This document shows positions 8,781-16,256 of a stretch of 62,665 bases of DNA, piece after piece. Under the pieces are notes generated by a model. It was not told the DNA's origin. It was given only the letters and a program-made list of their open reading frames with translations, and did no database searches. The position numbers were made by a program, and so were the translations under genes. The stretch's first letter is position 1, and every line of letters starts with the position of its first letter. Origin of the DNA: Streptomyces roseicoloratus (lineage in GTDB: Bacteria; Actinomycetota; Actinomycetes; Streptomycetales; Streptomycetaceae); contig NZ_SDOY01000111.1 in the NCBI RefSeq assembly GCF_004117935.1, positions 1 through 62,665 on the forward strand. The letters run 5' to 3'.

Positions 8781-8830
8781 CGGCACGGACGAGCCCCCGG
8801 GAGGGGTCTCCCGGGGGCTCGTCCGTGCCG
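8781..8830 (-). terminator. strong hairpin terminator after the S8 protease gene
   Basis: A perfect inverted repeat has 22-bp arms (8781-8802 and 8809-8830) separated by a 6-nt loop GGGGTC. It lies 14 bp past the S8 protease stop, reading on the minus strand. It is GC-rich with no U-tract, as is usual for Streptomyces terminators. It separates the protease gene from the M48 gene on the same strand. Confidence 0.9.
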
Positions 8831-8843
8831 TGGGCGCGTGGTG

Positions 8844-10709
8844 TCAGAAGGTGAGGTTCCAGGCGTCGACGCGACCCGTGTCCTGGTTCGCGAGGTCCTG
8901 GACGCGCAGCTTCCACGTCCCGTTCGCCGTCTCGGCGGAGGCGTTGACCGTGTAGGTCTTCAGCACGTTGTCCGTGCTGTCGCTGTTGGGGAAGTCCTCC
9001 AGCAGGTACACGGTGCCGTCCGGCGCGACGAGCGAGAGCACGAGGTCACCCCGGTAGGTGTGCTTGATGTCGACGCCGACCTTGAGGGTCGCCGGGGCGT
9101 TGCCGGTGACGCCGGCGACGGTGATGGCGCTCTCGACGGTCGCCTTGTCCCTGATGGTGACGTCGGTGAGGTTCTCGAAGTACGTGCCGGTGGGCGGCTG
9201 GGTGGTGCCGCTGACCGCCTTCAGGGCGTCGACCTGGCCCTCGCCGAAGAAGCCGTTCTTCGTCGTGGTGCCGGTGCAACGGCTGTCGGACGGGCAGGCC
9301 TTGTCGGTGGCCTGGGTCGCGAGCGCGTTGCGGATGTCCGCCGGGGTGTACGCCGGGTTGGTGCTGGCGATGAGCGCGGCGACGCCGGCCACGTGCGGGG
9401 AGGCCATCGACGTACCGCTCTTGGAGCCGTACTTGCCGCCGGGCAGCGTCGAGTAGACGCCCGTGGCGCCGTCGCCGCCGGGGGCGGTGACGTCGATGAC
9501 GCCGTTGCCGAAGTTGGAGTACGAGGCCTTCGCGCCGCCGTTGGCCTGGGCGGAGACCGTCACGACGCCCGGGAGTTCGGTCGGGATGTCGATGCAGGCG
9601 TTGGTGATGGTGCGGGTGACCGGCGTGGAGTCGTTGGGGCTCTCGCTGTCGGTCGTCTTGTTGGCCAGGTCGTAGTTCGCGTTGCCGGCCGCGGCGACCT
9701 GGAGCGAGCCCTTCGACTCGGCGTAGGCCTGGGCGCGGCGGACGCCCTCGATGATGGCGGCCTGGTCGACGTTGTCCGGGCAGTTGAACTGCCACGGGTC
9801 GGTGTAATAGCTGTTGTTGGTGACCTTGAAGCCGTGGTCACCCGCCCACATGAAGCCGCAGATGGTGTTCTCCGCGAAAAACAGGCTGCTGGTGGGCTCG
9901 GCGATGCGCACGGAGGAGATCTTGACGCCGGGGGCGACGCCGATCACGCCCTTGCCGTTCTTGGCCGCGGCGACGGTGCCGGCGACGTGCGTGCCGTGGG
10001 TGCCGACGTCACGCCAGGCTCCGGCGCGGGTGTCCGCCTTGCCGTAGGCGCAGGAGACGGAGTCGGCGGCGTTGAAGTTGGGCGCGATGTCCTGGTGCTG
10101 GTCGTCGACGCCGGTGTCCAGGATGCCGACCTTGACGGTGGCGGAGCCGGTGGTGACGGCCCAGGCCTGGTCGGCCTTGATCTGGGTCATGTCCCAGCGG
10201 TTGGACTCGTTCAGCGTCGTGGTCGACTGCGACGGGTTGGCGGGCAGCGCCGGGTTGTACGCGTCGGAGGGCACGTCGGAGGTACGGGTCGCGCCGACCT
10301 GCTGGACGCCGGAGACGCCGCGCATCGTGGCGGCGAAGGAGGCGGAGGTGGAGTGCGCGACGACGACGCCGATGGCGTCGTAGGAGGCGAAGACGGTGCC
10401 GCCGTTGGCGGTGACGGCCGAGCGTACGGCGGTGGTGTCACCGGGCGTCGTGATGACGAGGTACGCGCGGGTGCCGGCGGCCCAGGCCGCGGCGGCCTTG
10501 GCGGGGGCCTGGGCGGCCTTCGCTCCGGTGGTGGCCTGGGTACGGGCGCCCGTGGCGGCCCGGCCCTCGGTCTGCGCGCTGCCCTGGGGCTCGATGCCGT
10601 TCGCGGCCCGGCCGTCGGCCTGGGCGGGGGCGGCGATGGCCACGGTGGCGCCGACGACGACGGCGATCGCGACCGGGAGTCTCAGCCGACTCGATATCTG
10701 GGAAAACAA
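8844..10709 (-). CDS. secreted subtilisin-like S8 protease with C-terminal P-domain
   Basis: About 621 residues. I chose a TTG start at 10709 because GGAGGA lies 5 nt upstream and the protein then begins directly with a Sec signal (RLRLPVAIAVVVGATVAIA ... APAQA). A propeptide-like inhibitor region follows. The S8 catalytic triad is Asp (VGILDTGVD, about 198), His (HGTHVAGT, about 238) and Ser (SGTSMASPH, about 434), with oxyanion-hole region AAAGNANYD. The C-terminal 110 residues form a proprotein-convertase P-domain (KHTYRGDLVLSLVAPDGT, ending TGRVDAWNLTF). The product should be an extracellular serine endopeptidase. A frame extension to 10778 lacks a ribosome-binding site. Confidence 0.93.
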   Translation of the reverse strand: MFSQISSRLRLPVAIAVVVGATVAIAAPAQADGRAANGIEPQGSAQTEGRAATGARTQATTGAKAAQAPAKAAAAWAAGTRAYLVITTPGDTTAVRSAVTANGGTVFASYDAIGVVVAHSTSASFAATMRGVSGVQQVGATRTSDVPSDAYNPALPANPSQSTTTLNESNRWDMTQIKADQAWAVTTGSATVKVGILDTGVDDQHQDIAPNFNAADSVSCAYGKADTRAGAWRDVGTHGTHVAGTVAAAKNGKGVIGVAPGVKISSVRIAEPTSSLFFAENTICGFMWAGDHGFKVTNNSYYTDPWQFNCPDNVDQAAIIEGVRRAQAYAESKGSLQVAAAGNANYDLANKTTDSESPNDSTPVTRTITNACIDIPTELPGVVTVSAQANGGAKASYSNFGNGVIDVTAPGGDGATGVYSTLPGGKYGSKSGTSMASPHVAGVAALIASTNPAYTPADIRNALATQATDKACPSDSRCTGTTTKNGFFGEGQVDALKAVSGTTQPPTGTYFENLTDVTIRDKATVESAITVAGVTGNAPATLKVGVDIKHTYRGDLVLSLVAPDGTVYLLEDFPNSDSTDNVLKTYTVNASAETANGTWKLRVQDLANQDTGRVDAWNLTF

Positions 10710-11019
10710 TGCGTCCTCCGATGGCCCGGAGGCGCGGGTGGCGCCGGCCGGACCGTGTGTGGTGTGGGGTGGACGCAAGATCCCAGAGGCCGGTAGCGGA
10801 AGAAAGGATTCTGCCCGGCATATCCCTTTCCGTTACCCATTGTTGATCTGACGGCATGCCACGTCCGGGACCAACGAGAACGGTCGGGACATACCGACCG
10901 GCTCGCGGCGCGGCGGCCGCGGGCCGCGGGCCGCGGGCCGCGGGCCGCGGGCCGCGGGCCGTCGTATGAGGCCGCGCTACACGGCGGGCCGCCGCGCGGG
11001 GGCTGCCGTATGCGGTCGG
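10710..11019. other. intergenic region upstream of the S8 protease
   Basis: The 310 bp hold the protease promoter and leader, a 7-bp-arm hairpin at 10881-10900 (CGGTCGG / CCGACCG) that may end the ridA transcript, and a GGGCCGC tandem repeat. No gene is supported. Frames crossing it consist of repeated Arg-Gly-Pro-Ala codons. Confidence 0.6.
10921..10962. repeat. 7-bp tandem repeat GGGCCGC, six copies
   Basis: Five exact copies of GGGCCGC are followed by GGGCCGT, with a partial copy just before. The repeat is non-coding and lies 58 bp downstream of the ridA stop. Confidence 0.92.
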
Positions 11020-11409
11020 CTATGCGGCGGGCCGCCGCGCGTACACCTCGATCTCGATCCTCATGCGGGGGTCGGCGAGCCCGCACACGAGCATCGTGGC
11101 GGCCGGCCGTACGTCTCCGAAGCAGCGGCGCAGGACCGGCCAGCAGGGCGGGAAGTCCTCGCGGTCGGGCAGCATGTAGCGCACCCGCACGACGTCGGCG
11201 AAGCTGCAACCCGCCTCGCCGAGCGCGGCCTCGATGTTGCGCAGGCACTGCTCGGCCTGCTCCACCACGTCGTCGGAGATCGTCATGGTGGTGTAGTCGA
11301 AGCCGGTCGTCCCGGACACGTGAACCTGGTCGCCGTCCACCACGGCGCGGGCGTAGCCGATCTGTTCCTCGAAGGTCGACCCGCTGAGGATCGCACGTCT
11401 CTCCGTCAT
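11020..11409 (-). CDS. RidA (YjgF/YER057c/UK114) family enamine/imine deaminase
   Basis: About 129 residues. The start at ATG 11409 overlaps the stop of the broken dapA-like gene by ATGA, which argues for this start over a GTG nine bases upstream and for a former operon. Typical RidA features are the N-terminal SGSTFEEQIGYARAV, VSGTTGFDY, the EQAEQCLRNIEAAL helix, and the C-terminal RIEIEVYARR containing the conserved Glu and Arg region. The family hydrolyses reactive 2-aminoacrylate-like enamines or imines, usually as a small trimeric cytoplasmic enzyme. Pairing with a dapA-family lyase suggests a role in one amino-sugar or amino-acid pathway now lost here. Confidence 0.88.
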   Translation of the reverse strand: MTERRAILSGSTFEEQIGYARAVVDGDQVHVSGTTGFDYTTMTISDDVVEQAEQCLRNIEAALGEAGCSFADVVRVRYMLPDREDFPPCWPVLRRCFGDVRPAATMLVCGLADPRMRIEIEVYARRPAA

Positions 11410-11790
11410 GCGCCGCACGCTAGAGGCTGTCCACCGATCGCGTCCATGGCGTCAGCGGCACCGACCGCCCCGGTCAGGGCGTCGAGTTCCTTCAGTGCCG
11501 CCGTCACCGCCGTCACCGACTCCGCGGAAGCCGGCAGCAGCGGCGGCCGTACGTCAGGGGTCGGCATGCGTCCCTGGGCGTGGAGGACTCCCCTGACGAC
11601 CGCCGGGTTGGGCTCGGCGAAGAGGAGCGCGGAGAGCCGGGCCGGCCGGTGCGGTACGGGATGTGATGGACGATCAGCGGAACGGCGCTCTCGGCGGCGA
11701 GCGCCGCGAAGTGGGCGACCACGCCGTCCGGCGAGGGCCGGACGAAGGCGGGGACGGTGACCAGCGCGGCGCGCACCTCGGGCCATCGGC
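11406..11790 (-). pseudogene. dihydrodipicolinate synthase (DapA) family remnant
   Basis: Two frames on the minus strand carry recognisable DapA-family text. The frame from about 11782 to 11645 reads ALVTVPAFVRPSPDGVVAHF and VPLIVHHIPYRTG, the Tyr-containing active-site strand of the family. A different frame from about 11640 to 11406 reads ALLFAEPNPAVVRGVLHAQG and PLLPAS, the family C-terminus. The join has a frameshift, and the roughly 100 residues normally lying between these motifs (with the Schiff-base Lys) are missing. The N-terminal third is missing too. It is therefore inactive. Its stop overlaps the ridA start. It was probably divergent from the LysR remnant at 11806-12246. Confidence 0.75.
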
Positions 11791-11805
11791 ACCGGGGACG
11801 GCACA

Positions 11806-11895
11806 CGGCCGGACGGGCTCGACGAGTACGGCCTGCGGTCGGACGGACCGGATGAGTTCGGCAGGCGCCCGGACGGGCTCGACGAGCTCGCACGC
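11806..11895 (+). repeat. 30-bp tandem repeat, three copies, at the dapA/LysR junction
   Basis: Copies at 11806-11835, 11836-11865 and 11866-11895 follow the consensus CGGCCGGACGGGCTCGACGA plus ten more bases, and read as RPDGLDEYGL-type decapeptides on the plus strand. The repeat lies exactly where the two gene remnants lose homology, so it may mark or have mediated the rearrangement. Confidence 0.78.
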
Positions 11896-12246
11896 CGGCG
11901 GGACGCGCCGTGGATCATGCCCGGGCCGGAAACACTCTGCCGGGCGGTGACCGAACAGGTCTGCCGGGCCGTCGGGTTCGTGCCGCGGGTGCGGCATCAG
12001 GTGGACGGGTTCACGACGGTGCCGGCCTTCGTCGCGGCCGGTCAAGGAGTGGCGGTGGTACCGCAGTCGGGTGTCTCGGACCCGCCGCCCGGGGTGCGCC
12101 TCACCGCCCTTCCGCTGATCCGCCGGACCCGCGTCGCCTTCCGCGGCGGCGCCGGACCCCACCCGGCGATCGCGGCGCTGACCCGCGCGCTACGGGAGTC
12201 CGTACCGGAAGGCCTGGGCCGCGGGCCCGGATCGGGTACAGGATGA
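11806..12246 (+). pseudogene. LysR-family regulator, C-terminal fragment
   Basis: From about 11896 the frame encodes the last 110 residues of a LysR substrate-binding domain: APWIMPGPETLCRAVTEQ, VPRVRHQVDGF, VAAGQGVAVVPQSGVSDPP and TRVAFRGGAGPHPAIAAL. The N-terminal winged-helix domain and the first half of the effector domain are absent. Upstream in frame there is only the 30-bp repeat and then DapA-like DNA on the other strand. An ATG at 11917 could be translated, but the product would bind no DNA. It points away from the dapA remnant, the usual arrangement of a LysR gene and its target. The stop overlaps the next gene by ATGA. Confidence 0.75.
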
Positions 12247-12587
12247 TCCGCATGCACCTGAACCGACGCCCGTACGACACGTACCGTTGGCTCAAAGGCC
12301 CCTTGCAGAGCACCCTCGACGGTGCCCGGCGGGCCTGCGCCGACTGCGGGACGACGATCCGCGCCTACCGGTACCGGCAGCACCCACCGGAGTCCCGCTC
12401 GTACGAGCGGTGCATCGGCTTCGCGTGGTGCTCCGCGTGCCGGGTCTTCGCCGCGAACACCGTGTACGTCCCGCGCGAGCGGGCGCTCGTCGACCGCCTG
12501 GCGGGCCTTCCCGCCGGTCGGCGGGAGGCGCTGCTGCGCAAGGAAGCCGACCTGGTCGCTCACCTCGACCGCACGTGGGACAAGTGA
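12243..12587 (+). CDS. conserved hypothetical protein with paired CxxC motifs
   Basis: A 114-residue basic protein starting at ATG 12243 (overlapping the preceding stop) or ATG 12252. It carries two Cys pairs, CADCG near residue 31 and CSAC near residue 60, spaced as in a zinc ribbon, with the aromatic-rich intervening segment IRAYRYRQHPPESRSYERC. The C-terminus is a charged helix. The N-terminal RPYDTYRWLKGPLQ motif is not one I can assign. It is probably a small actinobacterial zinc-binding protein; function unknown. Its proximity to the LysR fragment may be a consequence of the rearrangement there. Confidence 0.7.
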   Translation: MIRMHLNRRPYDTYRWLKGPLQSTLDGARRACADCGTTIRAYRYRQHPPESRSYERCIGFAWCSACRVFAANTVYVPRERALVDRLAGLPAGRREALLRKEADLVAHLDRTWDK

Positions 12588-12636
12588 GCCGCCACGGCGT
12601 CGGACGTCCGCGAGTGATGCGGTCAGGAGCCGGTCC

Positions 12637-13215
12637 TCACTGGCCCACGCGGCCGTCGATGCGTTCCCGCAGCAGGTCCGCGTGGCCGCAGTGTCGTGCG
12701 TACTCGGCGATCTGAGCCACCACGATGTCGCGGAGCTGCGCGTCCCCGGCGGGCCGGACCCCCGGGTCCGGGAAACCGGCGAGGAAGCGGTCCGTCACCT
12801 CGCACTCGGCGCGCCAGCGGCTCCACGCCTCCGCGACGACCTCCGGGTCGGCCACCGCGCCGTTCCAGTCGGCGTCCCGGTCCTCGGCCGTGCGGTAGAT
12901 CCGGGGCAGCTCCTCGCCTGCCATCCGGCGCAGGTGCCGCTCGTCCTCAGCGAGGTGACGCAGCAGGCCGAGCAGCGACATCGTGGAGGGCGGCACCGAG
13001 CGCCGGGCCATCTGTTCCGCGTCCAGGCCCGCGCACTTCATCTCGAAGGTGAGCCGGAAGTAGCGCAGGCCGTCGGCCAGCGTGCCGCGTTCGCCGACGA
13101 TCTCCTCCTCCGTCTCGCGCGGGTCGTCGTCCGGGTCGACCCACATGTCGGGTTCGACGGTCGACGGCGTCCAACGGGTCACCGCTGCTGCGCCGGTCTG
13201 CTCGGTTGCTGCCAT
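12637..13215 (-). CDS. DinB family protein (DUF664)
   Basis: 192 residues from ATG 13215. It has the four-helix DinB/YfiT-like pattern. The first metal-ligand region is SLLGLLRHLAEDERHLRR (His at the end of helix 2), and the C-terminal helix IVVAQIAEYARHCGHADLLRE carries the other His pair. The segment RYFRLTFEMKCAGLDAEQMARR is typical of the DUF664 branch common in Streptomyces. Members act as metal-dependent enzymes, for example mycothiol-S-transferases, but substrate choice cannot be predicted. It is separated from the upstream phosphotransferase gene by 86 bp on the same strand. Confidence 0.88.
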   Translation of the reverse strand: MAATEQTGAAAVTRWTPSTVEPDMWVDPDDDPRETEEEIVGERGTLADGLRYFRLTFEMKCAGLDAEQMARRSVPPSTMSLLGLLRHLAEDERHLRRMAGEELPRIYRTAEDRDADWNGAVADPEVVAEAWSRWRAECEVTDRFLAGFPDPGVRPAGDAQLRDIVVAQIAEYARHCGHADLLRERIDGRVGQ

Positions 13216-13301
13216 GCGCGCATCCTCGCGGGGCCCGCGCGCCTCCGCCATCGAATATCGAACGCCTCCTGCAGGCCGATGCGCCTGCCGGAAGAAGGAG
13301 T

Positions 13302-14417
13302 TCAGAAGAGGTCGGGCGCGGCGAACAGCTCCTCGACCCAGAAGGCGCTCGCCTCGTGGCAGTCCGCCGCCGGGGACCCGGGAAAGAGGCGGAACCACGA
13401 CACGGCGCGCGAGAGCGCGGCCAGCCTGACGGCGAGGGTCGCGGCGCGCCGCAGGTCCGGGAGCGGCACGCCGAGGTCCGTCCACGGCTCCAGGTACGCG
13501 TCGCGGACGGCCGTCACCGTCTCGGGGCCGTACCGTTCGCGGACGTCCCGCGCCGGCACGAGGAGGCTGGCGAAGGGATGCCCGACGGCGGCGTCGCCCC
13601 AGTCGAAGAAAGTGTAGCGGCCCGCGCCCGGTGCGAGGACCTGGCCGTCGTGCAGGTCGCAGTGGTCGAGCGAGTCGGGAAGGCCGATCGCGTCGAGTTC
13701 GGCGCACCAGTCGAGCAGCAGCGGACGCCGGGCGCGCAGGGCCTGCCGGGCCTCGGGTGCGAGGGTGGGGTTGGTCGCGACGAGGCCGTCGAAGATGTCC
13801 GGCAGCTGCCGGGTCCGCGCGCCGGGCACGCCGAGCTCCGTCATGCGGTCGGCGTACGGGGTGAGGGCGCGCTGCATCCGCGCGTACTGCCCGACCGCCA
13901 CGAGCCAGTCCGCCGGACCCGCGTCGCCGCGGTCGAGGACGTCCCGGAAGAGCGGGCCGCCGTCGGGCAGGAGGCACCAGCCGCGCCGCGGGTCGACGGC
14001 GAGTGGCGTCATGACGTGTCCGGGAACCCATGCGGCGAGCGCGCCGCCGAGTGCGGCCTCGAACGCGGCGGCCGGGGCGCTCGCCTTGAACCAGACCGCG
14101 TCGCCGTCCCCGGCACCGGTGCGGAAACGGACGAGGATCGACCAGGGCCTGATCCGCGCCTCGCGGGGCCCGGCCTCGCGCAGCCCGTACCGGGCGAGCT
14201 CGCGCCCGGCCCAGCCCAGCGCGGCCCGGCGCCAGACCGGATCCTCCCAGGGCGTGACCGCGTCGCCGAAGCGGCCGCGGTCGACGGTCGTGGGCGGCTC
14301 GGACCGCTCGTGCGTCCCGGCGTCGGGGCGCGCACCGCGCCCGAGGTCGGTCCCGGCGTCGGTTTCGGTCCCGGCGTCGGTTTCGGTCTCGGCGTCGGTT
14401 TCGGTCTCGCTCCGCAT
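13302..14417 (-). CDS. aminoglycoside phosphotransferase-like kinase
   Basis: About 371 residues if started at ATG 14417. The first 25 residues are TETDAG repeats from an 18-bp tandem repeat, so the functional start may be further inside. The kinase-like core shows the ATP-lobe text ILVRFRTGAGDGDAVWFKA, the catalytic HCDLHDGQV loop and the metal-binding FFDWGDAAVGHPF, in the order expected of APH/choline-kinase proteins. Actinobacterial members rarely confer antibiotic resistance and mostly phosphorylate unidentified small molecules. I do not infer resistance. A 3' stop at 13302 leaves 86 bp to the DinB gene. Confidence 0.85.
   Translation of the reverse strand: MRSETETDAETETDAGTETDAGTDLGRGARPDAGTHERSEPPTTVDRGRFGDAVTPWEDPVWRRAALGWAGRELARYGLREAGPREARIRPWSILVRFRTGAGDGDAVWFKASAPAAAFEAALGGALAAWVPGHVMTPLAVDPRRGWCLLPDGGPLFRDVLDRGDAGPADWLVAVGQYARMQRALTPYADRMTELGVPGARTRQLPDIFDGLVATNPTLAPEARQALRARRPLLLDWCAELDAIGLPDSLDHCDLHDGQVLAPGAGRYTFFDWGDAAVGHPFASLLVPARDVRERYGPETVTAVRDAYLEPWTDLGVPLPDLRRAATLAVRLAALSRAVSWFRLFPGSPAADCHEASAFWVEELFAAPDLF
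14349..14402. repeat. 18-bp tandem repeat, three copies
   Basis: Units GGTCCCGGCGTCGGTTTC at 14349-14366, 14367-14384 and 14385-14402 (the last with one C-to-T change), with a partial copy following. On the minus strand it reads as the hexapeptide TETDAG at the start of the phosphotransferase frame. Confidence 0.93.
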
Positions 14418-14598
14418 CCGGCGATTGCATCACCGGGAGCGAGGCGACCGCACCCGAATTAAGGGGCCGGTCCGGAGCGCCGCCAGGGCGGCCGAGCAGG
14501 CTCGGTCCCCACGGACCGCGGCCTGAGATCCGCCTCGGCCCCGGCGCTCTACGGTCCCGGCCGGCCCGCCGGGTCTCGCCCCGCCCCGTACGGCAGGA

Positions 14599-15000
14599 TC
14601 AGTCGCGGTCCGCCGCGCGGGCCGCCTTCTCCGCGCGCATCTCCTTGATGCGGACGTTCTCCTTGCGGACCTCCGCCTGGGTGGCGCGCTCCTTCTGGAG
14701 CCACTCCGGGTTCTCGGCCTTCAGGGCCTCGATCTGCTCGGTGGTGAGGGCGTCGGTCACGCCGCCGCGGGCGAGGCCGGAGATGGAGATGCCCAGCTTG
14801 GCCGCGACGACGGGGCGCGGGTGCGGGCCGTTGCGGCGGAGCTCGCTCAGCCACTCCGGCGGATCGGCCTGGAGGGCGCTGAGCTCGGCGCGGGAGACGG
14901 AACCCTCACGGAAATCGGCGGGGGTGGCGTCGAGGTAGACGCCCAGCTTCTTCGCCGCGGTGGCGGGCTTCATGGTCTGGGCGTTCTGATGCTGCGTCAT
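14599..15000 (-). CDS. DUF5997 family protein
   Basis: 133 residues from ATG 15000. The protein is strongly helical and charged: a start of MTQHQNAQTMKPATAAKKLG, a central LSALQADPPEWLSELRRNGP and PRPVVAAKLGISISGLARGG, and a Lys/Arg/Glu-rich end. I recognise it as DUF5997, an actinobacterial family of unknown function with HTH-like character (VAAKLGISISGL resembles a recognition-helix pair). It is divergent from the LysR-substrate-domain gene at 15059 with a 58-bp gap, a pairing I recall as recurring in Streptomyces. The two could act as separate DNA-binding and effector-binding halves; this is inference. Confidence 0.85.
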   Translation of the reverse strand: MTQHQNAQTMKPATAAKKLGVYLDATPADFREGSVSRAELSALQADPPEWLSELRRNGPHPRPVVAAKLGISISGLARGGVTDALTTEQIEALKAENPEWLQKERATQAEVRKENVRIKEMRAEKAARAADRD

Positions 15001-15058
15001 GCTGACAAGAGTATCGGGCAGGTACGCGGTCCCCGACCACGGCCGGTAATCTGGCCTG

Positions 15059-16072
15059 GTGACAGGCTCGGACGCATCCTCCTCCCCGGCTCCCGCCCCC
15101 GGCTTCGGCCTCGACCCCGGCGTCGGCTCCGGTCCCGGCGCCGACGGCGAAGCGGTTCCGGGTGCCGCTGACGGCCCCGGCCTCCCGTCCGGAGCGGCGG
15201 CATCACCGGCCCAGGACCCGGCCTCGGCCCCGTCGGAAGCGCCGTCGTTCCGGCTGGCGTACGTGCCCGGTGTGACGCCCGGCAAGTGGGTGCGGATCTG
15301 GAACGAGCGCCACCCCGACGTACCGCTCGTCCTGACCCAGGTCACCGCGGCGGACGCGGAGGCGGCACTGCGGGAGCACGGCGCCGACGCCGCCCTGCTG
15401 CGCCTGCCGGTGGACCGTACGACGTTCAGCGCCATCCCCCTGTACACCGAGACGTCCGTGGTCGTGTGTCCCAAGGACCATCTGGTGGCGGCCGCAAACG
15501 AGGTGACCGTCGACGACATCGCGGACGACATCGTGCTGCATCCGCTCGACGACACCCTGGACTGGGAGCGCCCGCCAGGACAGCCGGCGTTCGAGCGTCC
15601 GGCGACGACGGCGGACGCGATCGAGCTGGTGGCGGCCGGCATCGGCCTGCTGATCGTGCCGCAGTCGCTGGCGCGTCTCCACCACCGCAAGGACCTCACC
15701 TACCGGACGATCACGGACACGCCGCAGTCGCAGGTCGCGCTGTCCTGGCCGGAGGAGGCCACCACCGATCTGGTGGAGGACTTCATCGGGATCGTGCGCG
15801 GGCGGACCGTGAACAGTTCGCGCGGGCGGAGGCCCGACGAGAAGGCGTCGAAGACGTCGAAGGAAGCGAAGGAAGCGAAGGAAGCGAAGGCCGACCGGGC
15901 CGCGCAGCCGAAGGGCCGGCAGCAGAAGCAGCAGCCCCGGCAGGGACAGAAGCAGGGGCAGAAGGCGGCCGGACAGAAGCGGCAGGCCACCGGTGGCGGC
16001 CCGCGCAGGTCCGGCGGCGCACCCAAGGGATCGCGCTCCGGCGGCTCCGGCAAGCCGCGCCGCGGACGCTGA
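15059..16072 (+). CDS. LysR-type substrate-binding domain protein lacking a DNA-binding domain
   Basis: 337 residues from GTG 15059. After a 65-residue Gly/Pro/Ala/Ser linker, the core (about residues 65-250) is a LysR/PBP2 effector domain: FRLAYVPGVTPGKWVRIWNE, ADAALLRLPVD, ETSVVVCPKDH and VAAGIGLLIVPQSLARLHH. No winged helix precedes it. The last 85 residues are very basic and low-complexity (SKEAKEAKEAKADRAAQPKG, then repeated Gln/Lys/Gly/Arg). The protein may sense a small molecule and contact nucleic acid through the tail or through a partner. The divergent DUF5997 gene is the obvious candidate partner. Confidence 0.87.
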   Translation: MTGSDASSSPAPAPGFGLDPGVGSGPGADGEAVPGAADGPGLPSGAAASPAQDPASAPSEAPSFRLAYVPGVTPGKWVRIWNERHPDVPLVLTQVTAADAEAALREHGADAALLRLPVDRTTFSAIPLYTETSVVVCPKDHLVAAANEVTVDDIADDIVLHPLDDTLDWERPPGQPAFERPATTADAIELVAAGIGLLIVPQSLARLHHRKDLTYRTITDTPQSQVALSWPEEATTDLVEDFIGIVRGRTVNSSRGRRPDEKASKTSKEAKEAKEAKADRAAQPKGRQQKQQPRQGQKQGQKAAGQKRQATGGGPRRSGGAPKGSRSGGSGKPRRGR

Positions 16073-16075
16073 GCC

Positions 16076-16136
16076 CAGGCCCGAGGCCGGTTCCGGGCCG
16101 GAGGCCGGGTTCCAGGCCCGAGGCCGGTTCCGGGCC
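16076..16136. repeat. 37-bp period direct repeat
   Basis: A 24-bp sequence beginning CAGGCCCGAGGCCGGTTCCG occurs at 16076-16099 and again at 16113-16136. Shorter GAGGCCC units continue to about 16215. It starts just after the LysR-domain gene stop and fills the gap before the membrane protein gene. Confidence 0.82.
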
Positions 16137-16256
16137 CGAGGCCGAGATCGAGGCCCAGCCCGAGGCCCAGCCCGAGACCCAGTCCGAAGCCGGGGTCGAG
16201 CCCGCGGTCGAGGCCGTCCGGTGGCGGGCGCGCAGGCCCGGCGCTGGGATGAGGGC

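Noticed and set aside
8172..10796. Very long open frame on the plus strand (about 870 codons) antisense to the S8 protease and M48 genes
   Set aside because: It has repeated Gly/Val/Asp/Ala composition with no domain, and the opposite strand carries complete catalytic motifs and signal peptides. This is the usual shadow of GC-rich coding DNA.
10881..10900. Terminator for ridA
   Set aside because: The hairpin is 120 bp past the stop with only 7-bp arms and a repeat block between. Noted but not called as a terminator.
11020..11418. GTG at 11418 as the ridA start
   Set aside because: The ATG at 11409 overlaps the upstream stop as ATGA, a common coupling pattern, and matches family length better.
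13302..14417. Aminoglycoside resistance gene
   Set aside because: Only the general APH fold motifs are seen. Actinobacterial relatives are numerous and seldom resistance enzymes, and no antibiotic cluster is nearby.
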